Assembly (NCBI GenBank): GCA_947245585.1
Contig: CAMXPV010000001.1
Location: 1 to 64,000 of the forward strand
Direction: 5' to 3'
Length of the DNA: 64,000 bases
Source of the DNA: an uncultured Lachnospiraceae bacterium
Lineage (GTDB): Bacteria > Bacillota > Clostridia > Lachnospirales > Lachnospiraceae
Every line of letters begins with the position of its first letter. Position 1 is the stretch's first letter. The notes below the pieces were generated by a model, which ran no database searches, was not told the DNA's origin, and was given only the letters and a program-made list of their open reading frames with translations. This document shows, one piece after another, positions 17,851-25,308 of the stretch. The position numbers and the translations under genes are program-made.

Positions 17851-19582
17851 CTTCTCCACCTCCTTCCGGACGCTCACCATACTGGGACAGATAGGTTTCA
17901 TAATACAGTCCCCGCTTGGCAAGAAGCGCTTCATGGGTGCCGCGCTCCGCAATGGCGCCGCCCTCCAGCACCAAAATCTCGTCCGCGTGACGCACCGCGC
18001 TGATTCTGTGACCAATAATAATTTTCGTCGTATTTTCAAGTTTCGCAAGCTGCTGTTGAATAAGCTGCTCCGTCTCCGTGTCTAGCGCAGACGTAGAATC
18101 GTCCAACACCAGAATCGGATTTTTCTTGGAAAGCGCGCGCGCTATGCTGATGCGCTGCTTCTGCCCACCGGACAGTCCCACGCCCCGCTCGCCGATCACC
18201 GTGTCGTACTGCTTTTCCATCCGCTCAATGAAGCCGCTGGCCTGCGCGTCCGTAGAGGCCCTGCGCACCGTCTGGAAATCCAGGCACTGCTTTTTCCCCA
18301 GCTTGATGTTGTCGCCTATGGTATCCGAAAACAGAAACACATCCTGCATGACAAAACTCACGCTCGTGCGAAGCTGTTCCAAAGAAAGCGTGCGGATATC
18401 CCTGTCATCCAGATAGATCGCGCCGCCCGTCGCGTCGTACATGCGCTGCAAAAGCTGAATGATGGATGTCTTGCCCGCACCGGTCGTCCCCATGATACCG
18501 AGCGTCTTTCCCGCCTCCACGGTAAAGGTAATGTCGTGAAGAATCTCGTGCCGATCCGCCTTATGGAAGGAAACATGGTCAAAACAGACCTTCCCCTGCA
18601 CATTCTCGATTTTGACCGGTTCAGTCGATTCCGTGACCGCAGGTGTTTCCTCATATATTTTCCGTATCTTTTTGTTGGACGCTACCGCGGCGGAGAAGCT
18701 GTTGGTCAGCCACCCCAACATCTCCATGGGCCACACGATGTTCATGGAATACTCCACAAATGCCGTGATCTGTCCGAGCGTCATCTCGCCGTCGATCACA
18801 AACCGTCCGCCGACCAATAAGGTCAACAGCGGCAAAACCAAAGGAATCACCACAAAAACAGGATAGTAGCGCACAAGCACCCTGGACTGCGCCATGTTCA
18901 GATCATAGTAGCGTTTGTTGTGGGAGAGAAACTTGTCAATCTCAAAGGATTCTCTGGCAAAGGCCTTGACCGTGCGCACACCGCCCAGATTTTCCTCCGC
19001 CACCGTGTTAAGCACCGCGTTTTCCTCGCTGATGGCCTCGTAGATCGCGCCCAGCTTCCGCTCCATAATCACCGCCACGGCCCCGCAAAGAAGCATCGCC
19101 GCCCCGGAAAGCAAGGCCAGTTTCCAGTTGATCGTGCACATACAGACCAGGATAATGCCGGTGTGATAACAGACTTCGATCAGCAGCATTCCCACGTAGC
19201 CCACCGCATCCCATATATGGTCGATATCTTCCTTGACACGGGCCATCAGTTCCCCCGTATTGGTACGGTCAAAAAATTCCGCGCTCAATGACTGGATATA
19301 CCGAAACAGATCCCGCCGCATATCCCCTGAAATTCTGGCGCCGTTTTTGTCGAACGTGTACTCCTTCACATACTGAAAAATACATCTGCCAAGCCCTACG
19401 CCGAGAAACCCAAGCAGCAGAAATTTCAGTTCCCCGATCTTTCCGCCTACTATCACATCATCCACCACATGCGCCGTCAGTCTCGGCGCAGCCATATCCA
19501 GCGTGACTGCGGCCAGAAGGGACAGCACGGCTCCCAGATAGGAAAAGCGGTAGTCCCATATGTAACTTGTTATTTTTTTCAT
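17831..19582 (-). CDS. Heterodimeric ABC exporter, subunit with degenerate ATPase site (BmrC/LmrC-like)
   Basis: 583 residues: six membrane helices (start KKITSYIWDYRFSYLGAVL) and an ATPase domain with Walker A GTTGAGKT, signature LSGGQKQRISIARAL and Walker B LVLDDSTSALD. The residue after the Walker B Asp is Asp, not the catalytic Glu, the hallmark of one half of heterodimeric exporters such as BmrCD and LmrCD. GGGGGGAG precedes the ATG. The gene lies behind a promoter, a 37-codon leader peptide and an intrinsic terminator, so its expression is probably set by ribosome-sensed attenuation, as known for bmrCD. Confidence 0.9.
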   Translation of the reverse strand: MKKITSYIWDYRFSYLGAVLSLLAAVTLDMAAPRLTAHVVDDVIVGGKIGELKFLLLGFLGVGLGRCIFQYVKEYTFDKNGARISGDMRRDLFRYIQSLSAEFFDRTNTGELMARVKEDIDHIWDAVGYVGMLLIEVCYHTGIILVCMCTINWKLALLSGAAMLLCGAVAVIMERKLGAIYEAISEENAVLNTVAEENLGGVRTVKAFARESFEIDKFLSHNKRYYDLNMAQSRVLVRYYPVFVVIPLVLPLLTLLVGGRFVIDGEMTLGQITAFVEYSMNIVWPMEMLGWLTNSFSAAVASNKKIRKIYEETPAVTESTEPVKIENVQGKVCFDHVSFHKADRHEILHDITFTVEAGKTLGIMGTTGAGKTSIIQLLQRMYDATGGAIYLDDRDIRTLSLEQLRTSVSFVMQDVFLFSDTIGDNIKLGKKQCLDFQTVRRASTDAQASGFIERMEKQYDTVIGERGVGLSGGQKQRISIARALSKKNPILVLDDSTSALDTETEQLIQQQLAKLENTTKIIIGHRISAVRHADEILVLEGGAIAERGTHEALLAKRGLYYETYLSQYGERPEGGGEGVFQLV

Positions 19583-19613
19583 GTCTGATCTCCCCCCTAC
19601 GCCGCTACGATAA

Positions 19614-19647
19614 GCAGACTCGAGATGCTTCGCATCTCTCGTTCGCG
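19614..19647. repeat. 34-nt hairpin repeat, short copy
   Basis: This 34-nt segment matches 58202-58235 at 30 of 34 positions. It folds into a 7-bp stem (GAGATGC/GCATCTC, loop TTC) with further outer pairs across a small internal loop. All four differences between the copies fall in two base pairs and keep pairing (G-C to A-T, C-G to T-A). It lies just after the T-run of the leader terminator and before the ABC exporter gene. The other copy is the end of a longer inverted-repeat element. Confidence 0.65.
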
Positions 19648-19648
19648 C

Positions 19649-19680
19649 AAAAAAAGGCTGCAGGTAAATTACCTACAGCC
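19649..19680 (-). terminator. Leader terminator (attenuator) of the ABC exporter operon
   Basis: On the minus strand a 10-bp stem (GGCTGTAGGT/ACCTGCAGCC, one G-U pair, loop AATTT) is followed by seven T residues (19655-19649). It lies between the leader peptide stop and the first exporter gene. A terminator here only makes sense if it can be overridden, so this is the attenuation site. Confidence 0.85.
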
Positions 19681-19705
19681 CTAAAAGCCCAACATATCTA
19701 TTTAC

Positions 19706-19739
19706 CGACCGATAGGGTCAACAAACCCTGCATCTGTCG
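19706..19739 (-). promoter_or_regulatory. Hairpin spanning the leader peptide stop codon
   Basis: On the minus strand CGAC-GAT-AGGGT pairs with ACCCT-ATC-GTCG (12 bp in three blocks, a 2-nt bulge and one mismatch, loop about 6 nt). The 5' arm lies in the last leader codons and the 3' arm follows the stop. A ribosome stalled at the end of the leader would open it and free CCCTA, which can pair with TAGGG (19683-19679) at the foot of the terminator. The TGCAGG in the leader's last codons can also pair with CCTGCA in the terminator's 3' arm. Function is inferred. Confidence 0.5.
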
Positions 19740-19831
19740 ATTTTTCTATATGCGGAGGTAATTTCACGTAGCGAATTCCTATACAGTTTTCTGTTGCTGT
19801 CGCCTACTCTGTTATTGATGTGTAAAAACAT
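19718..19831 (-). CDS. Leader peptide of the ABC exporter operon (37 aa)
   Basis: A 37-residue basic peptide, starting MFLHINNRVGDSNRKLY and ending IDRCRVC. It has a perfect AAGGAGG (19839-19845) 7 nt before the ATG and its own promoter 44 nt further upstream. Its stop lies 38 nt before a strong intrinsic terminator that precedes the heterodimeric ABC exporter genes. This is the layout of antibiotic-responsive leader peptides such as bmrB in front of bmrCD, where ribosome slowing prevents termination. The peptide is unlikely to act on its own. I do not recognise it as a named family. Confidence 0.75.
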   Translation of the reverse strand: MFLHINNRVGDSNRKLYRNSLREITSAYRKIDRCRVC

Positions 19832-19874
19832 AAGATTACCTCCTTCCTGAAATTTTGTTTGCGATACTTTTGCC

Positions 19875-19903
19875 ATCTTATTACATATGGCGGGTGTTGT
19901 CAA
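19875..19903 (-). promoter_or_regulatory. Promoter of the leader-ABC exporter operon
   Basis: On the minus strand TTGACA (19903-19898) and TAAGAT (19880-19875) are 17 nt apart. The predicted start is about 35 nt before the leader ATG. It begins only 9 bp after the end of the upstream GH13 gene. Confidence 0.75.
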
Positions 19904-19911
19904 GATATTTT

Positions 19912-21222
19912 TTAGCGCTCCATCTTCCAGAAATACGCGCTGTAAGCCGGCAGAGTGCTTCCGCCGCCAAAATCATGGTCTTTTCCCGTGATCAGGTCAA
20001 CCGCCATGCCGCAGCCCGCGTCAAAATGGGCCGTGTAGTCTTCCCCATCCGCGTTGATGGCCACAAGGACTCTCTCATCCTCACACTTGCGCTCAAAAAT
20101 GCACTGTTTGTTGGTGAGAACCACCGAACGGAAATCACCGTAGTTGAGCGCCTTGGATGCTTTTTTCGCCTCGGCAAGCTTCGCGATCCAGTCGGTCAGT
20201 TCATTCCATACAGGCTCCTCAAAGCAGGCCCGCAGCGCCGGGTCGCCCTCGCTCTTATTGGCCTTAGCGCCCCACTCGCTCCCATAGTACACGCAGGGGA
20301 TTCCCGGCATGCCAAAGCACAGCGCATAGATCAGCGGCAGGTGCTTCTCATTGGTCAGGTTGCTGGCGATACGGGTCACATCATGGTTATCCACAAAGGA
20401 GAGCAGGTGTTTGCCCCGGTAGAGACACCAGTTCTCCGGCCCAAACTGTCTCAACAGAGAATGATTGATCTCAAACATGTTCATGCTGTTAAAACTGGAA
20501 AACAATCCTTTGTAACACTCGTAGTTGGTGGCGGAATGCAGCATCTGGTCGTTCACCATCTGGTTGTAATCGCCGTGCAGCATCTCTCCCAACAGATAGA
20601 ACTCCGGTTTCAATCCGTCCGTAAATGCCCGCAGTCTTCTCACAAAATCGTGATCAAGGCAGTAAGCCACATCCAGACGCAGACCGTCGATATCAAACTC
20701 TTCCACCCATCCTTTCACGCTGTCCAGAATGTGATTGACCACATCCTCATTGCGCAGGTTTAATTTCACCAGATCATAGTTGCCTTCCCAACCCTCATAC
20801 CACAATCCGTCGTTGTAATTAGAGTTGCCGCCCAGATTGATGTTAAACCAACTCAGATAGGGAGAGCGCTCTCTGTTTTGCAGCACATCCTGAAACGCCC
20901 AGAACCCTCTGCCCACATGGTTGAACACACCGTCAAGCACCACCTTGATTCCGTTTTCATGGAGATTTTCACAAACCGTTTTAAAATCCTCATTGGTTCC
21001 CAGTCTGCAGTCGACGGTGTGATAGTCCCTTGTATTATATCCGTGCGTGTCCGACTCAAACACCGGGGAAAAATAAATGGCGTTAACTCCCAGTTCCTTC
21101 ATATGGGGAATCCAATCGTTCACCTTTAAGATTCGATGTTCCAACACGCCGTCGTTCTCAAAAGGCGCGCCGACAAACCCTAACGGATATATCTGATAAA
21201 ATACACTTTCAAATGCCCACAT
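19912..21222 (-). CDS. GH13 alpha-amylase family glycosidase
   Basis: 436 residues with the GH13 (beta/alpha)8 barrel. Conserved regions in order: DGVFNHVG; GLRLDVAY with the Asp nucleophile; FYLLGEMLHG with the Glu acid/base; and FVDNHDVTR with the third Asp. There is no signal peptide, so it acts in the cytoplasm, probably on maltodextrins or branched oligosaccharides (neopullulanase/cyclomaltodextrinase-like). I use the second of two adjacent ATGs (21222) because GGAGG lies 5 nt upstream; a longer frame to 21267 lacks a ribosome site. Exact substrate is not readable. Confidence 0.85.
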   Translation of the reverse strand: MWAFESVFYQIYPLGFVGAPFENDGVLEHRILKVNDWIPHMKELGVNAIYFSPVFESDTHGYNTRDYHTVDCRLGTNEDFKTVCENLHENGIKVVLDGVFNHVGRGFWAFQDVLQNRERSPYLSWFNINLGGNSNYNDGLWYEGWEGNYDLVKLNLRNEDVVNHILDSVKGWVEEFDIDGLRLDVAYCLDHDFVRRLRAFTDGLKPEFYLLGEMLHGDYNQMVNDQMLHSATNYECYKGLFSSFNSMNMFEINHSLLRQFGPENWCLYRGKHLLSFVDNHDVTRIASNLTNEKHLPLIYALCFGMPGIPCVYYGSEWGAKANKSEGDPALRACFEEPVWNELTDWIAKLAEAKKASKALNYGDFRSVVLTNKQCIFERKCEDERVLVAINADGEDYTAHFDAGCGMAVDLITGKDHDFGGGSTLPAYSAYFWKMER

Positions 21223-21742
21223 CATTACCTCCGTTCTGAAACCGCCCTTTGCAGGACAGTCCCTCACATTTCAATATATTGTAGTTTACCACGGATCAGT
21301 ATACCACTTTTTGCCATTGTGCGTCAAACACATTCCTGTTTCCCAGATTGACCGGACTGCTTTTTCCTTTCATAAACTAAAATCCGTGTATCGACTTTTC
21401 CACAAAATTTACGCCTCATTTTTGAAAAACTTTTCCAAAAACAGATGAGAAATCCCCAATTTCCACAAAGTTATCCACATTGACAGCCTCGTCATTTCCT
21501 GTCAAATGCTGTCTCATTTCTTTCTAATTTGTCTGTCATTTTCGGTTTTTTCTATCACCTTTTTGTCGTCTGGTCTTTTTTTGTGTCGAAATGGTTGACC
21601 GGTTTTGTAACATCCTGTTCTCATGAAGTCAATCGCATTTTGTCTCTTGACGGCCAAGGTCAATCCACATACCTTGTCCCATCCGCACGGCTTTTGTCTT
21701 TTTATATATTGACTTTATCAGATAATGCCAAAAACTCATATT
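21223..21742. other. 520-bp AT-rich non-coding region
   Basis: No convincing gene on either strand. Forward-strand frames here run on into the helicase gene antisense and have no ribosome site. The stretch is rich in pyrimidine tracts and contains four DnaA-box-like 9-mers on the forward strand (see 21396-21479). I see no terminator for the helicase gene and no riboswitch. Confidence 0.5.
21396..21479 (+). other. Cluster of DnaA-box-like 9-mers
   Basis: The perfect consensus DnaA box TTATCCACA is at 21471-21479. Related sites are TTTTCCACA at 21396-21404, TTTTCCAAA at 21431-21439 and ATTTCCACA at 21459-21467, all on the same strand within 84 bp. No dnaA/dnaN genes are nearby, so this is not the usual origin. 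It could be a DnaA titration or regulatory site, or chance in AT-rich DNA. Confidence 0.35.
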
Positions 21743-24136
21743 TTACAGCCATTCATCCCAAAATCTCTCCACTTTACGACCTATTTGGTCAACTGTTACC
21801 ACCTGCTTTTCCTTCCATTCTCTCGGAAACAGCCTCTGGTAAGCGGGCGACAAAAACCTCTCATCCAACAATGCCACAATCCCGAAATCGTCCACGGTGC
21901 GGATTACCCGCCCCGCTGCCTGCAGCACCTTATTCATACCGGGGTAGCGATAGGCGTAATCAAACCCGTCCTCTCCCCATGCGTCAAAATAATTTTTCAA
22001 AAGCTCTCTCTCATTGCAGACCTGAGGCAGACCTGTCCCCACAATGATGGCACCGATCAGACTGTCGTTTTTCAGATCAATCCCCTCGCTGAAAATGCCG
22101 CCCATCACGCAAAATCCCAACAGGCTTCTCTCCTCCTCGATCTCAATCTCCATCTGAATGACCCCTTGCAGGTCGCAGTCCTCATTGCCCCGGAAACGGT
22201 TCAAAAAAGCCTCTCTGGATTCCTCATTCATATGGCTCTCCTGCACGATGCACTCCACGCTGCCCTCCCCGTTAAAATAGTGCTGATAGATTTCAAGCAC
22301 ACGCTGTAAAAAGGCATGGGAAGGGAAAAAGGCCATATAGTTTCCATGTCTTTGCCCTATTATATTGTGGATGTAGGAGGCAATCCGGTAGTATTCCATC
22401 TCACCCCTGCGGGCATAGCGGCTGGTCACGTCGCTGCCTATGTAAAGGCCAAGCTTGTCCGGCCGGAATACGGACTTCGCATAAACTTCATAATCTCCCT
22501 CTTCCGCCCCCAGAAGCGTCTTATAGTATTGAATGGGCAAAAGCGTCGCCGAAAACAAAATGGTACTCCGCCCCCTCTGCATACAGTTTCCGAGATTCAC
22601 CGCCGGATTCACACAGAAAAGTTTGACGATAAAGCTGCCGTCGGCTTGCATTTCCGTATAAGTCACGTAATTTTCATCTACTAACTCATACATTTCCAAA
22701 AAATGGGACACCTCAAAGTAGAAAGTCAGAATGTCTCCCCGCAGCGGGCTGTCCTCATGATCCTCCAGATAGTCTTCCATCGCCGCCGAAAGGCGCATCA
22801 GCGCATGTACCAGTCCGTCGATCTGCTCCACCACGCAGTAACCGTCACACTCCCGTTTCAGTGAGAGCATTTCTTTGTTGCATTTATCCAGGTTTTTGGT
22901 GATTCTCTGGTCGTAGGGTTTGACCGTTTTTTTCAATTCCAGAAAAGCTTCCTTGCACAGCACGGCGCTGTACATGTCCCTGCCCCGCTCCACCAGATTG
23001 TGGGCCTCGTCCACCAGGAAAATATATTCCCCCCTGACTCCCTCCGCAAAAAAGCGGCGCAGATATACGTGGGGATCAAAGAGATAATTGTAATCGCAGA
23101 TCACCGCGTCCGCAAACAGGCTCATATCCAGACACAGTTCAAAGGGGCAGACCTGATGCTTCTTCGCATAGTCCTCTATCTGCTCTCTCGTAAAGTTGTC
23201 CACATGGGTCAACAGGTCGTACATGGCATCGTTTACCCTGTCATAATGGCCTTTCGCATAGGGGCAGACTGCCGGATTACACTCGGTTTCCTCCATAAAA
23301 CAGATTTTGTCCTTTGCGGTCAATATGACGCTTTTCAGTTGCAGGCCCTGCTCCCTGAGCAGCGTGATCGTATCATCCGCCACCGTGCGGGTGATGGTTT
23401 TTGCTGTCAGGTAAAAGATCCGCTCACAAAGCCCCTCCCCCATGGCCTTTACTGCGGGAAACACTGTGGAAATCGTCTTACCAACTCCCGTCGGTGCCTC
23501 AACAAACAGCTTTCTCTTATGGTAAATGGTCTGATAGACATAGGTCACCAAGTCTTTTTGCCCATCCCTGTAGGGAAAGGGAAAGCCCAGCTTTCTGATG
23601 GATTCCTGCCTGCACTGCTGCCACTCAAAGCGGAAATCCGCCCATTTCCGGTACTGCTCCATCAGTTCCCCGAACCATTTTTCTAATTGACTACATTGGT
23701 ACTGCTCCTGAAAATAGCGGATTTCCTCGGTTTCCATATGGCAGTAAGTCATGCGGACACTGATCTGTTCCAAATGATGTTGACTGGCATAGATACAGGC
23801 ATAGCATTTCGCCTGCGCCAGATGTACCGCCACCGGCCCCTTCATTTTAGCCAGATCGTGATAGGTTCCCTTGATCTCGTCAACGGTAACCTGCCCCTCC
23901 TCCGTGATAATGCCGTCGGCGCGGCCCTCCACCACAATCTCATAACGTTCCGCGTCATAGACATGACGCAGGGACACCTCCGCCTGATAGGAGGGCCCCA
24001 TCCTCCGTTGGATCATGCGGTGAATCCGTCCCCCCTCCTGCATGGCATTTTCGGGGGAAGCTGCCTTTCGATTGTCAATATCGCCGGAGCGCAGGATAAA
24101 TTCTACCAAGCTCCGCACGGAAATACGCACTTCCAT
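21743..24136 (-). CDS. ATP-dependent DNA helicase, DinG/XPD (Rad3) type with N-terminal nuclease-like domain
   Basis: 797 residues. The N-terminal ~130 residues carry a PD-(D/E)XK-like segment (GRADGIITEEGQVTVDEIKG). Superfamily 2 motifs follow: motif I APTGVGKTISTVFPAV, motif II VDEAHNL (DEAH box) and C-terminal motifs near GGIFSEGIDLKNDSLIGAI and QAAGRVIRT. Cysteines in CFMEETECNPAVCPYAKG and CPFELC fit the Fe-S cluster of XPD helicases. It should unwind DNA 5'-3' in repair or recombination; the fused nuclease-like domain resembles Cas4/RecB-type folds. A GGAG site precedes the ATG. It lies at the edge of the immunity island. Confidence 0.88.
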   Translation of the reverse strand: MEVRISVRSLVEFILRSGDIDNRKAASPENAMQEGGRIHRMIQRRMGPSYQAEVSLRHVYDAERYEIVVEGRADGIITEEGQVTVDEIKGTYHDLAKMKGPVAVHLAQAKCYACIYASQHHLEQISVRMTYCHMETEEIRYFQEQYQCSQLEKWFGELMEQYRKWADFRFEWQQCRQESIRKLGFPFPYRDGQKDLVTYVYQTIYHKRKLFVEAPTGVGKTISTVFPAVKAMGEGLCERIFYLTAKTITRTVADDTITLLREQGLQLKSVILTAKDKICFMEETECNPAVCPYAKGHYDRVNDAMYDLLTHVDNFTREQIEDYAKKHQVCPFELCLDMSLFADAVICDYNYLFDPHVYLRRFFAEGVRGEYIFLVDEAHNLVERGRDMYSAVLCKEAFLELKKTVKPYDQRITKNLDKCNKEMLSLKRECDGYCVVEQIDGLVHALMRLSAAMEDYLEDHEDSPLRGDILTFYFEVSHFLEMYELVDENYVTYTEMQADGSFIVKLFCVNPAVNLGNCMQRGRSTILFSATLLPIQYYKTLLGAEEGDYEVYAKSVFRPDKLGLYIGSDVTSRYARRGEMEYYRIASYIHNIIGQRHGNYMAFFPSHAFLQRVLEIYQHYFNGEGSVECIVQESHMNEESREAFLNRFRGNEDCDLQGVIQMEIEIEEERSLLGFCVMGGIFSEGIDLKNDSLIGAIIVGTGLPQVCNERELLKNYFDAWGEDGFDYAYRYPGMNKVLQAAGRVIRTVDDFGIVALLDERFLSPAYQRLFPREWKEKQVVTVDQIGRKVERFWDEWL

Positions 24137-24164
24137 GTCTTATCTCCACTCTGGTATGAGCAAA

Positions 24165-24365
24165 CTATTCTAAAAAATCCGGTAAATCTAAAATCCATTC
24201 GCCGAAAGTGTCCAAAAGATTTATAAAACATTTAAATTCTTCACAAAATTCACAGTTAATTTGGCTTTCCAGCCTCTCCCAGTCCTACGCTGTCGGATAT
24301 TCATAAATTTCTGCTTCTTCTTGCAGGCACCCCCGTAAGATAAGTTCTATTTCCTTATCATTCAT
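24165..24365 (-). pseudogene. SMI1/KNR4-type immunity gene, interrupted by an in-frame TAG and truncated
   Basis: Reading from the ATG at 24365, 26 codons (starting MNDKEIELIL, ending YEYPTA) reach a TAG at 24287-24285. The same frame then continues for 39 codons (DWERLESQINCEFCEEFK...) to a second TAG at 24167-24165. The combined sequence resembles the N-terminal third of SMI1/KNR4-family immunity proteins (pattern YEYPTEEDW...LE). The internal TAG sits where Glu is usual, consistent with one GAG-to-TAG change. The C-terminal two thirds of the family are missing. Family call is from memory of the pattern. Confidence 0.5.
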
Positions 24366-24386
24366 TTTTTGTACGAATCCTTTCCT

Positions 24387-24725
24387 TTATTTACGGGTTG
24401 GAAAAAATTTTAGGAAATCCGCATTGTCCTCCATGATATACTCATCATTCAGTTTATTCTTCAAAATTTTGATTGCGGAAAGCAGCTCTCTAAAAAAAGC
24501 TTCTCTTTTTTTCTCTCCATCAAATCCTATATATTTAAACTCTGTTCCATCATCCAAATATAAACCGTCGTATATTTCCTGAATATGAGCAAACTTAAAG
24601 TCAATATCCTTGTCTCCGACTAAATATGGCGGCAAATCATTCTCTATCAATTCATCATTTTCACTGTAAATCCAAACAGGAAAACATCTAAATTCCAATT
24701 TTATTTTTATTTTTTTCATGCACAC
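24387..24725 (-). CDS. Uncharacterised 112-aa protein, immunity-island member
   Basis: 112 residues, acidic, no signal peptide or membrane segment. The N-terminal strand MKKIKIKLEFRCFPVWIYSE and the segment PPYLVGDKDIDFKFAHIQEI suggest a small alpha/beta cytoplasmic protein. The C-terminus is helical and charged. I do not recognise the family. It lies in a one-strand cluster of small immunity-type genes, so an immunity role is possible from context only. The start could be the third codon (ATG) rather than the first. Confidence 0.5.
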   Translation of the reverse strand: MCMKKIKIKLEFRCFPVWIYSENDELIENDLPPYLVGDKDIDFKFAHIQEIYDGLYLDDGTEFKYIGFDGEKKREAFFRELLSAIKILKNKLNDEYIMEDNADFLKFFPTRK

Positions 24726-24782
24726 TCCCTATAAGCACATCATCCTTCAAAATTTCCAGATATACGATATGCGCTGACTCAC

Positions 24783-24845
24783 CTATTCTAATTTTTCCAT
24801 CCATTCTATTGCAGTTCCGCAGCCATATAAAGTATCATGTTGTAA
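24783..24845 (-). pseudogene. Short C-terminal gene remnant in the immunity island
   Basis: Twenty in-frame codons, LQHDTLYGCGTAIEWMEKLE and a stop, follow an upstream stop with no start codon. The composition (GCG-AIEWMEKLE) looks like the true C-terminus of a protein whose 5' part is gone. The family is unknown. Support is weak because of the length. Confidence 0.25.
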
Positions 24846-24850
24846 TCAAT

Positions 24851-25111
24851 TTACAATATTTTCTCAATTATGATATCCACTGAATTTTCTTCTAAAGAAT
24901 TATATTCATCCAAATGAATATGAGCCCCCTCTGTTATTTCATCCTGCGATAAAGCAAGTAAATGATTTGCTAACGAAATCAGACCCGCTTTATTGGCCAA
25001 AATCAAAACTTCATTCTCAGATTTCTCTACTTTAATGCAATACCCACTTTCCCATCTCAAATGCATTCCCGTTTCCTTCCTATCATCTTCAGGCTCAATT
25101 TCTATTTTCAT
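24851..25111 (-). CDS. Imm32-family immunity protein
   Basis: 86 residues. The core VLILANKAGLISLANHLLAL, then GAHIHLDEYNSLEENSVDIIIEKI, matches the Imm32 pattern (NKEGL.SLA.HLL ... HxHLDE...LE.GS...I.E). Imm32 proteins are small cytoplasmic proteins predicted to neutralise polymorphic toxin domains. No cognate toxin gene is in the window. A GGGGAA site precedes the ATG. Length fits the family. The assignment is by motif memory. Confidence 0.7.
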   Translation of the reverse strand: MKIEIEPEDDRKETGMHLRWESGYCIKVEKSENEVLILANKAGLISLANHLLALSQDEITEGAHIHLDEYNSLEENSVDIIIEKIL

Positions 25112-25168
25112 AATGTGTTCTTTCCCCTTCCCTTTATTTTGGCACCATGAAATTTGCGTTCTGTGCTG

Positions 25169-25243
25169 CTATTCTTCATACGGTTTCTTACTATATTTTG
25201 CGATCCATCCGTCTTCGGTGTATTTTTCTAAGTGATTGCTCAT
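25169..25243 (-). CDS. 24-codon small ORF with a strong ribosome site
   Basis: A 24-residue frame (starting MSNHLEKYTEDGWIAKYSK) is preceded by AGGAGG at 6 nt. It ends 58 nt before the Imm32 gene. The sequence is hydrophilic and looks like the start of a longer protein, so it may be the stump of a decayed gene rather than a functional peptide. There is no homology I can name. Confidence 0.35.
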   Translation of the reverse strand: MSNHLEKYTEDGWIAKYSKKPYEE

Positions 25244-25308
25244 TTTTTCCTCCTGTAGTTGATTGATAAAAGTACTAATTGAAATATGATCTCTCTTATA
25301 AATTAAAA

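Noticed and set aside
17851..18048. N-terminal 66-codon extension of the second ABC subunit
   Set aside because: It is an out-of-frame reading of the upstream subunit's ATPase domain; the GTG at 17850 has a perfect ribosome site.
19648..19655. Shared GCGCAAAAAA next to both repeat copies as proof that the short copy is a deletion derivative of the long element
   Set aside because: The A-run is simply the T-tail of an independent terminator at each site, so the match is too short to prove the deletion.
21529..22047. 172-codon forward frame in the gene-free stretch
   Set aside because: No ribosome site, and its second half is antisense to the helicase gene; no recognisable domain.
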